NCBI RefSeq assembly: GCF_030816295.1
Contig: NZ_JAUSXV010000001.1
Span: 1,798,001-1,862,000 of the forward strand
Source of the DNA: Microbacterium natoriense
Lineage (GTDB): Bacteria > Actinomycetota > Actinomycetes > Actinomycetales > Microbacteriaceae
Direction of reading: 5' to 3'
Length of the DNA: 64,000 nucleotides
Of this stretch, positions 52,357-60,752 are shown one piece after another (within the stretch, counting starts at the first letter, position 1; every line of letters starts with the position of its first letter). Under the pieces are notes generated by a model. The model made no database searches. It saw only the letters and a program-made list of their open reading frames with translations, and was not told where the DNA came from. A program made the translations under genes and the position numbers.

Positions 52357-55300
52357 CGTGTCTGCTCGGTTCTCCCGGGCATGTGGGCGACCTGGACGAC
52401 GTGCGGGGACTCGCCGCGGCGGACGTAGCGGCCACGTCCTGGGGGGAAGCGTTCGGCGTGCACGCGGGGAAGGATCTGTCCCTCGCTGCGGTCGCCAGAC
52501 AGGAGCAGGAGGGCCCCGCCGGTGTCTCGGATCCCCTGAAGGAACGGGCTGTACATCGCTCTCACGGATCCGGCCACCGGGCGGGACAGGATGATGTGGA
52601 AACGGGTGTCCCGGGCGGTGGGCAGGTGCGCGGCGAGGGCCGTGAGGTGTTCGATGCCGCCGGCGCTCATGATGTCGTGGTCGTCGACGATCAGGACGAC
52701 GCGGGGTGCGGCCGCGAGGGCGGCGGGGTCGAGGCTCGGGCGGCGGGAGAGCTCGGTGGCGATGGAGGATGCGAGCCCTGACGTTTGAGCGGTGGTGCGG
52801 GCGTGCGCCGCGAGATAGGCGTCGGGGATCGTCTCTCCGACATGCCCACGGGAGTCGACGACGGCGATGGCGAGTTCGTCCGGAGTGAACCGCTCGATGA
52901 GCCCAGCGACGATCATGCGGAGCGTGCTGGATTTGCCGCTGCGGGCGTCGCCGAACACGAGGAGGTGCTGGTCGGAGCGGGTGAACTCCCAGAACGCGGG
53001 TTCCATGGTGTCCTGCCGGAGGCCGAACGGGACGGAGTCCGGCTCGTCGACGGCCTCGGGGAGCTGGTCCGGGTCGAGGTCCTGCGGGAGCAGTCGGATG
53101 GGCGCCGCGGATGGGCCGGACCAGGAAGCGGCGACGCGGTGCCCCAGCGTCTCGACGGCGTCTCCGAGTTCGCCTTCGTCTGCGGCCTCCAGGACCGGAA
53201 GGGCGACCTGGCCGATGAGTCCGTTGTCGCTGAGGGCGCGGCCGGGAGCCGCAGCGCGGATGGTGCGTGCGAGGTTCCGGTCGACCTGGGAATCTCCGGC
53301 GTCGTTGAGGCGCATCTCGATCTTTCTGCCGAACAGGGATTGATGAGCGATGCGCAGTTCGCTCCAGCGGGACAGGGCGACGACGATGTGGACCCCGTAG
53401 TTCGCGGCACGGATCATGATCGCGGTGAACGCGGCATCCAAGTCATCGAACTCCTGACGCAGGGCGCCGTACCCGTTCACGAGGACGACGATCTCGGCAG
53501 ACGCGAGCTGCGGGATCTGTCCTGATGCGTGCCGGGACCGCAGCTGCGAGACCGAATCGATCCCGGTGTCCTTGAAGATCTGTTCGCGGGTGGTGAGCAT
53601 CGCTTCGAGTTCTTCGATCAGGCGTCGCATCCGAGCGGGGTCGGAGCGGGTCGCGACGCCGCCGACGTGCGGGAACGGCTCCAGACGGCGCAGACCGCCA
53701 CCGGCGAGGTCCATCCCATAGATGGCGACGTCCTTGGGCGTGCGAGTCAAAGCGAGGGAGACGGCGATGGTGCGCAGGAGCGTGCCGCGTCCCGATTGCG
53801 GGCTGCCGATGATGGCGAGGTGTCCGCCGCCGCGGGTGAGATCGAGGATCCACGGGGACTGCGTCTGATGCGCGGGGTCGTCGATCAGCCCGATGGGCAG
53901 CTCGAGATCCGTCGCGGCATCCTGCTCGCCGAGGATCTGTCCGAGGGCGAGTCGTTCCGGGAGCGGCGGCAACCACGCCGAGGTGACTGTGCGGTCGTCG
54001 GCTCGCAGGCGTGTCACGGCCTCGTCGATGAACAGTTCACCCATTTCCGGTGCGGAGAGCGCGGGGGCCGGGACCGGACCGTCATCCGTGTCCTGGGAGA
54101 TGCCGTTGTACAGCGGGAGACGGAAGACCCGATTCCGCTCGCCGTCGGTGGTGACGGGCGCGGACCGGGCGGGTACCGGTCCGGAGACGAATCCAGCACG
54201 GAACCGCTGGTACACCGATGTGTCGACTTTGAGGATGCCGTAGCCGGGGAGGGCTGGGAGGCGATACGCGTCGGTGGTGCCGAGGACGACGTGGGATTCG
54301 CTCTCGCTGAACGTACGCAGACCCAGCCGGTAAGACAGGTAGGTGTCGAGGCCGCGGAGCTTGCCGGCTTCGATGCGCTGGCTGGACAGTAGCAGGTGGA
54401 TGCCGATGGAGCGTCCGATGCGTCCGATCTGCAGGAACAGGTCGATGAACTCCGGTTCGGCGGTCAGCAGCTCACCGAACTCGTCGATCACCATGAACAG
54501 ATGCGGCATCGGATCGAGGTCGGGACGGGTCTTGCGCAGCTCGCGATAGTGGGTGATCGAGGGGGAGGAGTCGGCGTCTTTCAGCATCTGCTGGCGCCGG
54601 AGCACCTCGCCCTGCAGAGACGCACGTGCACGCGTGGTCAGCTGCGGGTCGGCGGCGAGGTTGTCGATGAGTCCTGCGACGTGGGGCAGCGACTGGAACG
54701 GGGAGAACGCTGCGCCGCCCTTGTAGTCGACGAGGAGGAGGCTGAGATCCTCGGGCGGGTGCACGAGAGCGAGGGACAGCAGAAGCGTGCGGAGCATCTC
54801 CGATTTGCCCGACCCGGTCGCGCCGACGCAGATCCCGTGCGGGCCCATGCCTTCCTGAGCGCTCTCCTTCAGGTCGAGGAACACGGGCCGCCCGTTGTCG
54901 TCGGTGCCGAACGGCACGCGCAGGAATGCGCTGGGGGAGCGGGGCGCCCACAGCGCGGTCGGGTCGATGTCGGCGACGTCGGTGATGCCGAGGAGACGGG
55001 TGATGTCCAGGGGATCCGTGGTGCCGCTGTCGGCGCGGGCGGCGACGTGGACGGTGCGGAACGCCGCCATCGACCGGGCGAGCGCGACCAGCGTGTCGCT
55101 GCGCGTGTCGTCGGGGATGAACGCCACCGGCACGGGGGCGGCAGAGGATGCGCGATGGGTGACGATCGCATCGTTCTCTGCGATCGTGATGCGCACGTCG
55201 ACATCGTCGGGTTCGTGCAGCCGGTCGGCGAGGAGGTGGACGACGGTGACGTTCAGGTCCTGCAGCCGCAGGTGCGGGTCGGGGCTGCTCAGGCGGGACG

Positions 55301-56288
55301 CCGCCCGTCCGTGATCATCGATGACGACGATCAGGCGCGCCCGCTGGATCTCGCCGCTGCCACGACGCTGGACTCCGGTGGCCGAACCGGCGCGCGCGGT
55401 CAGCTCGCCCGCGAGGACGTCGCCGAGAAGGGCGAGGTCGGGGGCGATGCGACGCGCGGGCAGGGGGCCGTCGAACAACGCTGTGTCCTGGACGTGGGGA
55501 AGCAGGTCGAAACCGGCCCAGTCGCCGGCGTGCTCCGGCGAATAGGCGGCGGCGAGGGCGAGGTCGTCGGGGGTGTGGGCGGTGGCGAGCTGGGCGATGA
55601 GGGAACGGATAGCGGACATGCCGCGGTCGCGCTCGGCGACGACCGACACGACCCAGGCGTCGTCGAGGTCGGCGGTGATCGGCATCTCGGGAACAGCATC
55701 GAGGGTGCGGGCGACGATCTCGGCTTCCCGTTGCAGGATCGGATCAGCGGGCTCCAGGGGAGACTCCGGGGTCGCGATGCTGAGTGCGAACCAGGGGCGC
55801 GCGGCGAGCCCGATCCGGGCGGACAGGTGGTCGGCGTCGGTGCGTCTCCGTTCCCACCGACGAGCGGGATTCCGCATGATCTCGACCAGGCCGTCCGGGG
55901 CGGGGTGCACGGCGAGAGCGGCGGCACGGTCACGGTCTCCGCGTTCGCGCAGCTCGGTGCGGAGCCGCTCGAGATAGTCGAGGTACAACTCGCGGCGGGT
56001 GCGGCCCTTGCGGGCGGCGCGGCCCCGCGACGACAGCGCGAATCCCAGCCCGCCGACGACGGCGACGACGAAGATCACGGCGGCGAGCACGAGGAACAGC
56101 GGCTGGCCGTTGCGGAGCACGACCATCATGATCACCGATGACAGGGCGCCGATCAGAGGCAGCAGGAACTGTAGGGGCATCGCTCCGCCCTGATCTTCCA
56201 GGGACGGCGGTGCGGGGATGAGCTCCGCGTCCGGCGGCATCGGCGGGGCGGTGATGCGAGTGGGACGGTGGAACAGCGATTTCGTCAC
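52353..56288 (-). CDS. eccC: Type VII secretion FtsK/SpoIIIE ATPase, EccC type
   Basis: 1311 aa motor of the secretion system. Two membrane segments at about residues 37-80 (LQFLLPLIGALSSVIMMVVL; LVLAAVIFVVAVVGGLGF), a DUF-like stalk, and three ATPase domains. Walker A is GATGSGKSEMLRT (about 490) in D1, GSPQSGRGTLLRT (about 825, Lys replaced by Arg) in D2 and GDARSGKSSTLRM (about 1110) in D3. D1 Walker B is DLSLLLVDYKGGAAF. One chain carries all domains, and no N-terminal FHA domain is present. GTG at 56288 overlaps the previous stop. Neighbours confirm the T7SS role. Confidence 0.93.
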   Translation of the reverse strand: MTKSLFHRPTRITAPPMPPDAELIPAPPSLEDQGGAMPLQFLLPLIGALSSVIMMVVLRNGQPLFLVLAAVIFVVAVVGGLGFALSSRGRAARKGRTRRELYLDYLERLRTELRERGDRDRAAALAVHPAPDGLVEIMRNPARRWERRRTDADHLSARIGLAARPWFALSIATPESPLEPADPILQREAEIVARTLDAVPEMPITADLDDAWVVSVVAERDRGMSAIRSLIAQLATAHTPDDLALAAAYSPEHAGDWAGFDLLPHVQDTALFDGPLPARRIAPDLALLGDVLAGELTARAGSATGVQRRGSGEIQRARLIVVIDDHGRAASRLSSPDPHLRLQDLNVTVVHLLADRLHEPDDVDVRITIAENDAIVTHRASSAAPVPVAFIPDDTRSDTLVALARSMAAFRTVHVAARADSGTTDPLDITRLLGITDVADIDPTALWAPRSPSAFLRVPFGTDDNGRPVFLDLKESAQEGMGPHGICVGATGSGKSEMLRTLLLSLALVHPPEDLSLLLVDYKGGAAFSPFQSLPHVAGLIDNLAADPQLTTRARASLQGEVLRRQQMLKDADSSPSITHYRELRKTRPDLDPMPHLFMVIDEFGELLTAEPEFIDLFLQIGRIGRSIGIHLLLSSQRIEAGKLRGLDTYLSYRLGLRTFSESESHVVLGTTDAYRLPALPGYGILKVDTSVYQRFRAGFVSGPVPARSAPVTTDGERNRVFRLPLYNGISQDTDDGPVPAPALSAPEMGELFIDEAVTRLRADDRTVTSAWLPPLPERLALGQILGEQDAATDLELPIGLIDDPAHQTQSPWILDLTRGGGHLAIIGSPQSGRGTLLRTIAVSLALTRTPKDVAIYGMDLAGGGLRRLEPFPHVGGVATRSDPARMRRLIEELEAMLTTREQIFKDTGIDSVSQLRSRHASGQIPQLASAEIVVLVNGYGALRQEFDDLDAAFTAIMIRAANYGVHIVVALSRWSELRIAHQSLFGRKIEMRLNDAGDSQVDRNLARTIRAAAPGRALSDNGLIGQVALPVLEAADEGELGDAVETLGHRVAASWSGPSAAPIRLLPQDLDPDQLPEAVDEPDSVPFGLRQDTMEPAFWEFTRSDQHLLVFGDARSGKSSTLRMIVAGLIERFTPDELAIAVVDSRGHVGETIPDAYLAAHARTTAQTSGLASSIATELSRRPSLDPAALAAAPRVVLIVDDHDIMSAGGIEHLTALAAHLPTARDTRFHIILSRPVAGSVRAMYSPFLQGIRDTGGALLLLSGDRSEGQILPRVHAERFPPGRGRYVRRGESPHVVQVAHMPGRTEQTR

Positions 56289-56977
56289 GCGGCGCTCCCG
56301 AGGTGTCGCGGGGCGGTGCACAGGCGGACGATCTCTGCTCCGAGAACAGACGCTGCGAGCGTGCTCGCACCGGACGGGTGGGCGTGCCGGTCGTGGGGGA
56401 GCGTGACCTGGGGGATGGGTGACGAGGCCAGCATCCGCTTTGCCGCCGCAGTGATCCGTCCGCGGAGTCCGGACGCGACGATCAGCGTCGGGGTTCCGGC
56501 GGCGATCAGGGCGGCGGCGACATCCACAGCCTGCTGCACCGCGAGGCGTTCTACTCCGGTCGTCAGACACAGCACATGGGAGTGTGCGGCGACCGCGGTC
56601 AGCTCAGGCGCGCCGAGCACACCCCAGTCGGTGATCGTGATCTCCCTCTCGCGGTACTCGGGTTCGCACCGTTCACGCCAAGCGTCGACGCCGCCGGGCC
56701 ACACCGGGGCGGGGAGCGTCACCGGTCCAAGGACGGGGGCTGCGCTCGGAGTGGTGCGGCCCGTCGCATCGACGAAGAGGACGCCACGGTCACGACGGCC
56801 GGCGAGCATCGACGTCGCTGCGTGTGCGGCGGTCGTGCAGCCGGTGCCGCCATGCAGGGACGCGAATCCCACACGGCGGATCACCGGCAGCGGTGAACGT
56901 AGCGTGCGTTCCGCGTCGATGCTGCGCCGGTGATGCTCGCCATCCCACAGCTGCGCGATCATCTGCAGCCGAGTCAC
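56285..56977 (-). CDS. ParA-like protein without P-loop lysines, T7SS-associated
   Basis: 230 aa. About 45 N-terminal residues (RLQMIAQLWDGEHHRRSIDA) precede GFASLHGGTGCTTAAHAATSM, a ParA-type P-loop in which both lysines are missing. Other parts follow the fold: DRGVLFVDATGRTTPSA, TDWGVLGAPELTAVAAHSHVLC, PTLIVASGLRGRITAAAKRML. GTG at 56977 overlaps the eccD-like stop, and its end overlaps eccC. Probably the same ancestor as the 51811-52356 product. Confidence 0.8.
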   Translation of the reverse strand: MTRLQMIAQLWDGEHHRRSIDAERTLRSPLPVIRRVGFASLHGGTGCTTAAHAATSMLAGRRDRGVLFVDATGRTTPSAAPVLGPVTLPAPVWPGGVDAWRERCEPEYREREITITDWGVLGAPELTAVAAHSHVLCLTTGVERLAVQQAVDVAAALIAAGTPTLIVASGLRGRITAAAKRMLASSPIPQVTLPHDRHAHPSGASTLAASVLGAEIVRLCTAPRHLGSAA

Positions 56978-58287
56978 GAGAACGTCCCCAGCAGGTCGCC
57001 GAACACGCCCATGATGCCGAGCAGCAGCGGAATCATCGCGATCACAGTCAGCGCTTCGAGCACACCGAGCAGGCGACGCAGGCGAGCCTGCGCGGCGGCA
57101 GACGGGCTCAGCAGGGCGACGACCACGTGGACCGCGCAGACAACGACTCCGATGCCGGCGCGCGTCGTCGAGTCGGCGGTCCCGCTGAAGAGCGTGAGAC
57201 CGAGCGGGACCAAAGCGGCGGCCAGCAGTGCGGCGCGGGCGATCGCTAGGGGGAACAACCGACTGCGGGTCAGGAGGAACAGGGCCAGCGCGGCGGCGAG
57301 GCCCGCCTGCCATCCGTCCCCCGCACCGAGCAGAGCGATGGAGACCGCTGCGGGGACGGCGAGGGCGAGCACCAGCGCCGTCTGGGCGGTGAACGCGACG
57401 TCGATGGCCTCGTCGATGTCTCCACCTCGCACCGGCGACCCGGACATGGCGGTGTCGTCGAGACGCCCGACGCCGGCGGCGGCGAGAGCGAGTGCGGGGA
57501 CGAGGCCGAGACCGATCACCGCGACGATCCCGCACACGGCGGCGGCGACCATGACTGGCGCCCCGCCGGCGGCAGCGACGACGACCGCGGCGCCGAACGC
57601 GACGGCGACCGCCGCGCCGGGGACCACGCCGCGGCGTCGGGAACCCGCGCCCATGACGATCCCGACAGCCACCCACAAAAGCACCCCGCTGGCGGCGACC
57701 GAGACGAGCAACTCGCCTGCCGCAGCGGGCAGGACCGCGGGTGTGCCGAGCATGCTGAGGGGCACCGTCAGCCCCAGGCTGAGACCGAGCAGCGCGTTGC
57801 GTCCCGCGATCACGCCGCGACGTGCGAGAAGCGCGGAGCCTACGACCGCGCCGATGAACGTGACGAGCAGGCCGGTGAGGGTGCCCGGTGTCGCGGGGAG
57901 GAGTGGCCCGGTGATCGCGGCCGTGACCGCGACGACGGCCGAGAGGGCGAGGGAGGTGAGCGCGGGGGTCCACCGATCGGCCCGGCGGCTGGCGGCGTCG
58001 CTGACGGCCTCCGTGACATCGGCGACGTCCGGGGGCTGCGGGGCCTCGTCGTGGGTGACGAGTCGCAGGATCGAACCATGGTCGATTCCCTGGGCGGCGA
58101 GAGTCTCTCGAGAGCTTACGGGCTGCCCGAGCAGCGAGGTGAGGACGAGCGGTGAACCGTCGCCCACCGGCTCGTCCAGCAGATCGACGATCTCCGGGAG
58201 GAGTTCGTCGAGGGGGTGGTCATCGGGGAGGACGAGATCTGCTTTCTGGCGGGTGCCGATCACAGTGACGCGTGTGTACTCCATCAT
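56974..58287 (-). CDS. eccD: EccD-like type VII secretion membrane protein
   Basis: 437 aa. N-terminal YukD/ubiquitin-like domain (TRVTVIGTRQKADLVLPDDH; GSPLVLTSLLGQPVSS; SILRLVTHDEAP), a linker, then about 11 membrane segments rich in Ala, Val and Gly. This is the EccD organisation, forming the vestibule of the secretion pore. Starts ATGATG at 58287/58284; the first overlaps the previous stop (ATGA). Confidence 0.88.
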   Translation of the reverse strand: MMEYTRVTVIGTRQKADLVLPDDHPLDELLPEIVDLLDEPVGDGSPLVLTSLLGQPVSSRETLAAQGIDHGSILRLVTHDEAPQPPDVADVTEAVSDAASRRADRWTPALTSLALSAVVAVTAAITGPLLPATPGTLTGLLVTFIGAVVGSALLARRGVIAGRNALLGLSLGLTVPLSMLGTPAVLPAAAGELLVSVAASGVLLWVAVGIVMGAGSRRRGVVPGAAVAVAFGAAVVVAAAGGAPVMVAAAVCGIVAVIGLGLVPALALAAAGVGRLDDTAMSGSPVRGGDIDEAIDVAFTAQTALVLALAVPAAVSIALLGAGDGWQAGLAAALALFLLTRSRLFPLAIARAALLAAALVPLGLTLFSGTADSTTRAGIGVVVCAVHVVVALLSPSAAAQARLRRLLGVLEALTVIAMIPLLLGIMGVFGDLLGTFS

Positions 58288-58805
58288 TTGTTCCCGTCTG
58301 ACTCGGAATCCACGACGTCGAGTGTGTCCGGGTCGATGGTCACCCCGGTGGCGGGGTCGGTGCGCAGGCCGGTGTCCGGGTCGACGAACCACCCGGTGCG
58401 GGGATCGATGATCCGGCCTTGCGGGTCGGTCGCCCAGCCCGTGTCGGAATCGATCACGAATCCGGTGCGGGGGTCGATGAGCGTTCCCGTCGTCGTGTCG
58501 ATCAGCAGGCCGCTGTCCTGATCTTCGGCCAATCCCTCACCGGGTTCCAACGGGCTCGCGGCGATCGCGGCACGGTAGGCGGCGACGGCTTTGTCTTCGC
58601 GTTGGGTCTGCAGGATGTTGAGGACGAAACCGGTGCCCAGGCATGCGGCGCACAGCACGGCGCCGAGCACGATCGACCCGGTGAGCCGACGGAGATTGGA
58701 GTTCACGGTGCGGCGGTTGCGCTGTTCGCCGTGCACGAACGCGGCCGTCAGCCGTTCGCGGTGCGTGCGGGTCGATTCGAGGAGCGTCTGGTCGTAGTCG
58801 ATCAT
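58284..58805 (-). CDS. Single-pass membrane protein with TG-DP octapeptide repeats
   Basis: 173 aa. A basic cytoplasmic N-terminus (about 1-42), one membrane segment (about 43-65, GSIVLGAVLCAACLGTGFVL), a short helical stretch, then nine 8-residue units from residue 97 to 167 with consensus xTGxxxDP (TTGTLIDP, RTGFVIDS, DTGWATDP, RTGWFVDP, DTGLRTDP, ATGVTIDP). The repeats would be outside the cell. I do not recognise the family. Its location between FHA and eccD genes suggests a core or accessory T7SS part, perhaps occupying the EccB position. Confidence 0.8.
   Translation of the reverse strand: MIDYDQTLLESTRTHRERLTAAFVHGEQRNRRTVNSNLRRLTGSIVLGAVLCAACLGTGFVLNILQTQREDKAVAAYRAAIAASPLEPGEGLAEDQDSGLLIDTTTGTLIDPRTGFVIDSDTGWATDPQGRIIDPRTGWFVDPDTGLRTDPATGVTIDPDTLDVVDSESDGNK
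58305..58517 (-). repeat. Coding tandem octapeptide repeat
   Basis: Nine 24-base units coding for xTGxxxDP, one of them shortened by a codon (QGRIIDP). The units vary at DNA level, so this is an old, selected repeat rather than a recent slippage product. The regular Thr-Gly turn and Asp-Pro pair suggest a beta-roll or beta-solenoid strand-turn pattern. Confidence 0.85.
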
Positions 58806-59515
58806 GCGGCCTCCCCGCTGCGCCGGCGTTGCTCGAACACGATACGGCGTGTTCCGAGAACGAGAGCTGTGCCCCACGGGATCGGCGTCGGCACATGCCG
58901 GGGCAGTTCCTCATCGGTGTCGAGCAGGGTGCCTCCGCTGGATCCCAGGTCGGTGACGACCACCCCGCCTTCGGCGATCTCGACCTGCAGGTGGGTACGT
59001 GAGATGGTGCGCGTGAGATCGGGAATCGCGATCAGTGCAACCGCCGGATCCTTGGTAGTGGGATTGCGGCCGATGATCGCTGTGTTCTGCACGAGATGGG
59101 TGGTGCCGTCGTCGATGAGCAGCCGCAGGTGCGACCCTTCTGATTCCCTGCGTCGCGGTTCCGGCAGCGGCTTCGCGAAGACGACCGGGTGAGCGCGCAA
59201 CGCGAACGGGTCGCCGTCACCGCCCCGGCGCACAGTCGCAGTGCGCATCACGCGGAACGACGGCAACCCTGTGATCGTGTCGATGCTGCGCAGCCGCATG
59301 ATCGAATGACCTATGCCCCCGCCCAGGATCCCACGCCAGAGCACGAGACCGACCAGGGCGATGGCTGCCCCCACGGGGGCCGTCACGGCGGCGTTCTCCG
59401 GGGAGAGCAGCGCGGCGATGAGGGCGATGAAGAGGGCTGCCAGCACGTCGATGACGAGCGAGCCGACAGAAGCGGCACGCGGCGGTTCGACGATGGCAGA
59501 GGACACGTCGGTCAT
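58802..59515 (-). CDS. RDD-like membrane protein with C-terminal FHA domain
   Basis: 237 aa. Two membrane segments near the N-terminus (VGSLVIDVLAALFIALIAALL; VGAAIALVGLVLWRGILGGG) in RDD-type context, then an FHA domain with the phospho-Thr-binding pattern IIGRNPTTKD, ISRTHLQVEI and DLGSSGGTLLD. FHA domains are usual in T7SS loci, often on EccC or EssC; here the domain is a separate membrane protein. First gene of the minus-strand operon, ATG 59515 (MTDVSSAIV), divergent from the substrates. Confidence 0.87.
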   Translation of the reverse strand: MTDVSSAIVEPPRAASVGSLVIDVLAALFIALIAALLSPENAAVTAPVGAAIALVGLVLWRGILGGGIGHSIMRLRSIDTITGLPSFRVMRTATVRRGGDGDPFALRAHPVVFAKPLPEPRRRESEGSHLRLLIDDGTTHLVQNTAIIGRNPTTKDPAVALIAIPDLTRTISRTHLQVEIAEGGVVVTDLGSSGGTLLDTDEELPRHVPTPIPWGTALVLGTRRIVFEQRRRSGEAA

Positions 59516-59584
59516 GGTACACAGCCGCACGTACACGTGGCGTCCACGCCCACCAACGCGGGGGCACTACGTAGAACGGCTGGG

Positions 59585-59606
59585 GTGTACGTGGAATCAC
59601 GTACAC
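59585..59606. promoter_or_regulatory. Palindrome in the T7SS divergent promoter region
   Basis: GTGTACGTG (59585-59593) and CACGTACAC (59598-59606) are perfect inverse complements around GAAT. A second ACGTACACGTGG-type element is near 59529-59540, closer to the FHA gene. The 163-base region between the divergent operons thus carries two related sites, fitting a shared regulator that is not encoded in the window. Confidence 0.65.
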
Positions 59607-59678
59607 AAGTTGTGACGGGGTGCCATTTTGGTGCGGGTGGCTTAGCCTTGGTGTGTTCGGAGTAGACAGGGGGGCGAT

Positions 59679-60032
59679 ATGAAGTTCGCTATGGAGGAGC
59701 AGACGCTGGTTCGGCTGGGGCAGCGGTCGCAGAGCGAGTCGGAGGATCTGACGGCGTTGGTGCGCGAGCTGATCGATGCGGCGGAGCCGCTCGAGGGTGT
59801 GTTCAATGGTGCGGCGAAGGCTCGTTTCAACGATTTCAAGGCCAACACTGATCAGATCACGAATGCGTTGAACAATGCGCTGTCGGGGATCGTCACGTCG
59901 ATCTCGGGGCAGAATCTTGCGTTCGTCACGGCGGCGGAGGATGGTGCGGCCGCGCATGATGCGGCGCAGGGTGCTGCGGATTTCAGTGGTGAGGCCGTGT
60001 TGGCACGGATCTCGGGCCAGGCGTCGGCCTGA
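59679..60032 (+). CDS. WXG100/ESAT-6-like protein
   Basis: 117 aa, helical hairpin: helix one (LGQRSQSESEDLTALVRELIDAAEP), turn LEGVFNGAAKARF in place of W-x-G, helix two (FKANTDQITNALNNALSGIVTSI) and a small tail. Likely a secreted T7SS substrate or partner. The Trp of the usual motif is Phe here. Preceded by GGGGGGCGAT before ATG 59679; first gene of the plus-strand unit. Confidence 0.85.
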   Translation: MKFAMEEQTLVRLGQRSQSESEDLTALVRELIDAAEPLEGVFNGAAKARFNDFKANTDQITNALNNALSGIVTSISGQNLAFVTAAEDGAAAHDAAQGAADFSGEAVLARISGQASA

Positions 60033-60066
60033 GGCTCGCGCGTAACGACGGTACGGAGGGTTTGTC

Positions 60067-60375
60067 ATGACCGGTAACCAGATCGACCGCAACGATTACA
60101 ACGTCGGTGCGTCTCAGTCGGTGCAGTCCAATTTCGAGAACGTCGCGGCTCGCCTGGAGGCGGCGCTGCAGCGTCGTGATCAGGATGTTCGCGCGGCTCT
60201 CGCCGACTATCAGGCTGACGGTGTCTCTGAGGAGTACGGGGCACTCGAGCAGCAGTGGACGCAGGCGGGTGACCAGGTGCGTGGTGTGATCGCCGCGATC
60301 CGTGGTTCGCTCGAGCAGAACGACGACATCGCCCTGCGCGCCCTCGCCCAAGGCCGCGCCGCGCTGCCCATCTGA
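60067..60375 (+). CDS. ESAT-6-family small protein
   Basis: 102 aa, predicted two long helices: GASQSVQSNFENVAARLEAAL, RRDQDVRAALADYQADGVSEEYGAL and QQWTQAGDQVRGVIAAIRGSL. The pattern YQADGVSEEY is familiar from actinobacterial proteins labelled as pore-forming ESAT-6 family. Likely heterodimer partner of the 59679 product or of the next protein. Ribosome site GGAGGG; its stop shares a base with the next ATG (TGATG). Confidence 0.85.
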   Translation: MTGNQIDRNDYNVGASQSVQSNFENVAARLEAALQRRDQDVRAALADYQADGVSEEYGALEQQWTQAGDQVRGVIAAIRGSLEQNDDIALRALAQGRAALPI

Positions 60376-60752
60376 TGAGTCAGTGGCGAGTCGATCCTGA
60401 CGGGGTTCTCGGAGTGCTCGCAGGCATCGACGACCTCGGTCCGGATTTCGAATCGGCGCAGAACGGCATCAGCGAGGCGGCGTCTGCCACGTCGACGCTG
60501 TCCGTTGACGGGCGGACGGTTCTGTCGAGCGCGTGGGCGGCGTTCATGGAATCACGGTCGCTCGTACCGGGAAAGATCATGCACGAGGTCAGCGCGGCCG
60601 CATCCGGGGTCGGAGCTGCGACGACGGCGATCATCGCGGGTGATGAGGAGATGGCCGCCGATACACAGGCAGCGCAGTCGCGTGCTGAAGACGCTTGGGG
60701 CATCGCGCTCCCGTCTGCGTATCTGACCGATGGGGTAGCGAGGGCACTATGA
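60375..60752 (+). CDS. DUF6507-like small T7SS-associated protein
   Basis: 125 aa, helical: QWRVDPDGVLGVLAGIDDLG, SVDGRTVLSSAWAAFMESRS, SGVGAATTAIIAGDEEMAAD. Such proteins appear beside ESAT-6-like genes in actinobacteria and may act as a targeting partner or chaperone for the larger effector whose gene overlaps it by 4 bases (ATGA). Family call is probable only. Confidence 0.75.
   Translation: MSQWRVDPDGVLGVLAGIDDLGPDFESAQNGISEAASATSTLSVDGRTVLSSAWAAFMESRSLVPGKIMHEVSAAASGVGAATTAIIAGDEEMAADTQAAQSRAEDAWGIALPSAYLTDGVARAL

Noticed and set aside
54396..56141. 581-aa plus-strand open frame opposite eccC
   Set aside because: Low-complexity Gly/Asp/Arg composition typical of antisense frames; eccC is certain.
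58305..58517. CRISPR-like or DNA-level tandem repeat
   Set aside because: The 24-base units vary in sequence and are conserved at protein level only; no spacers.
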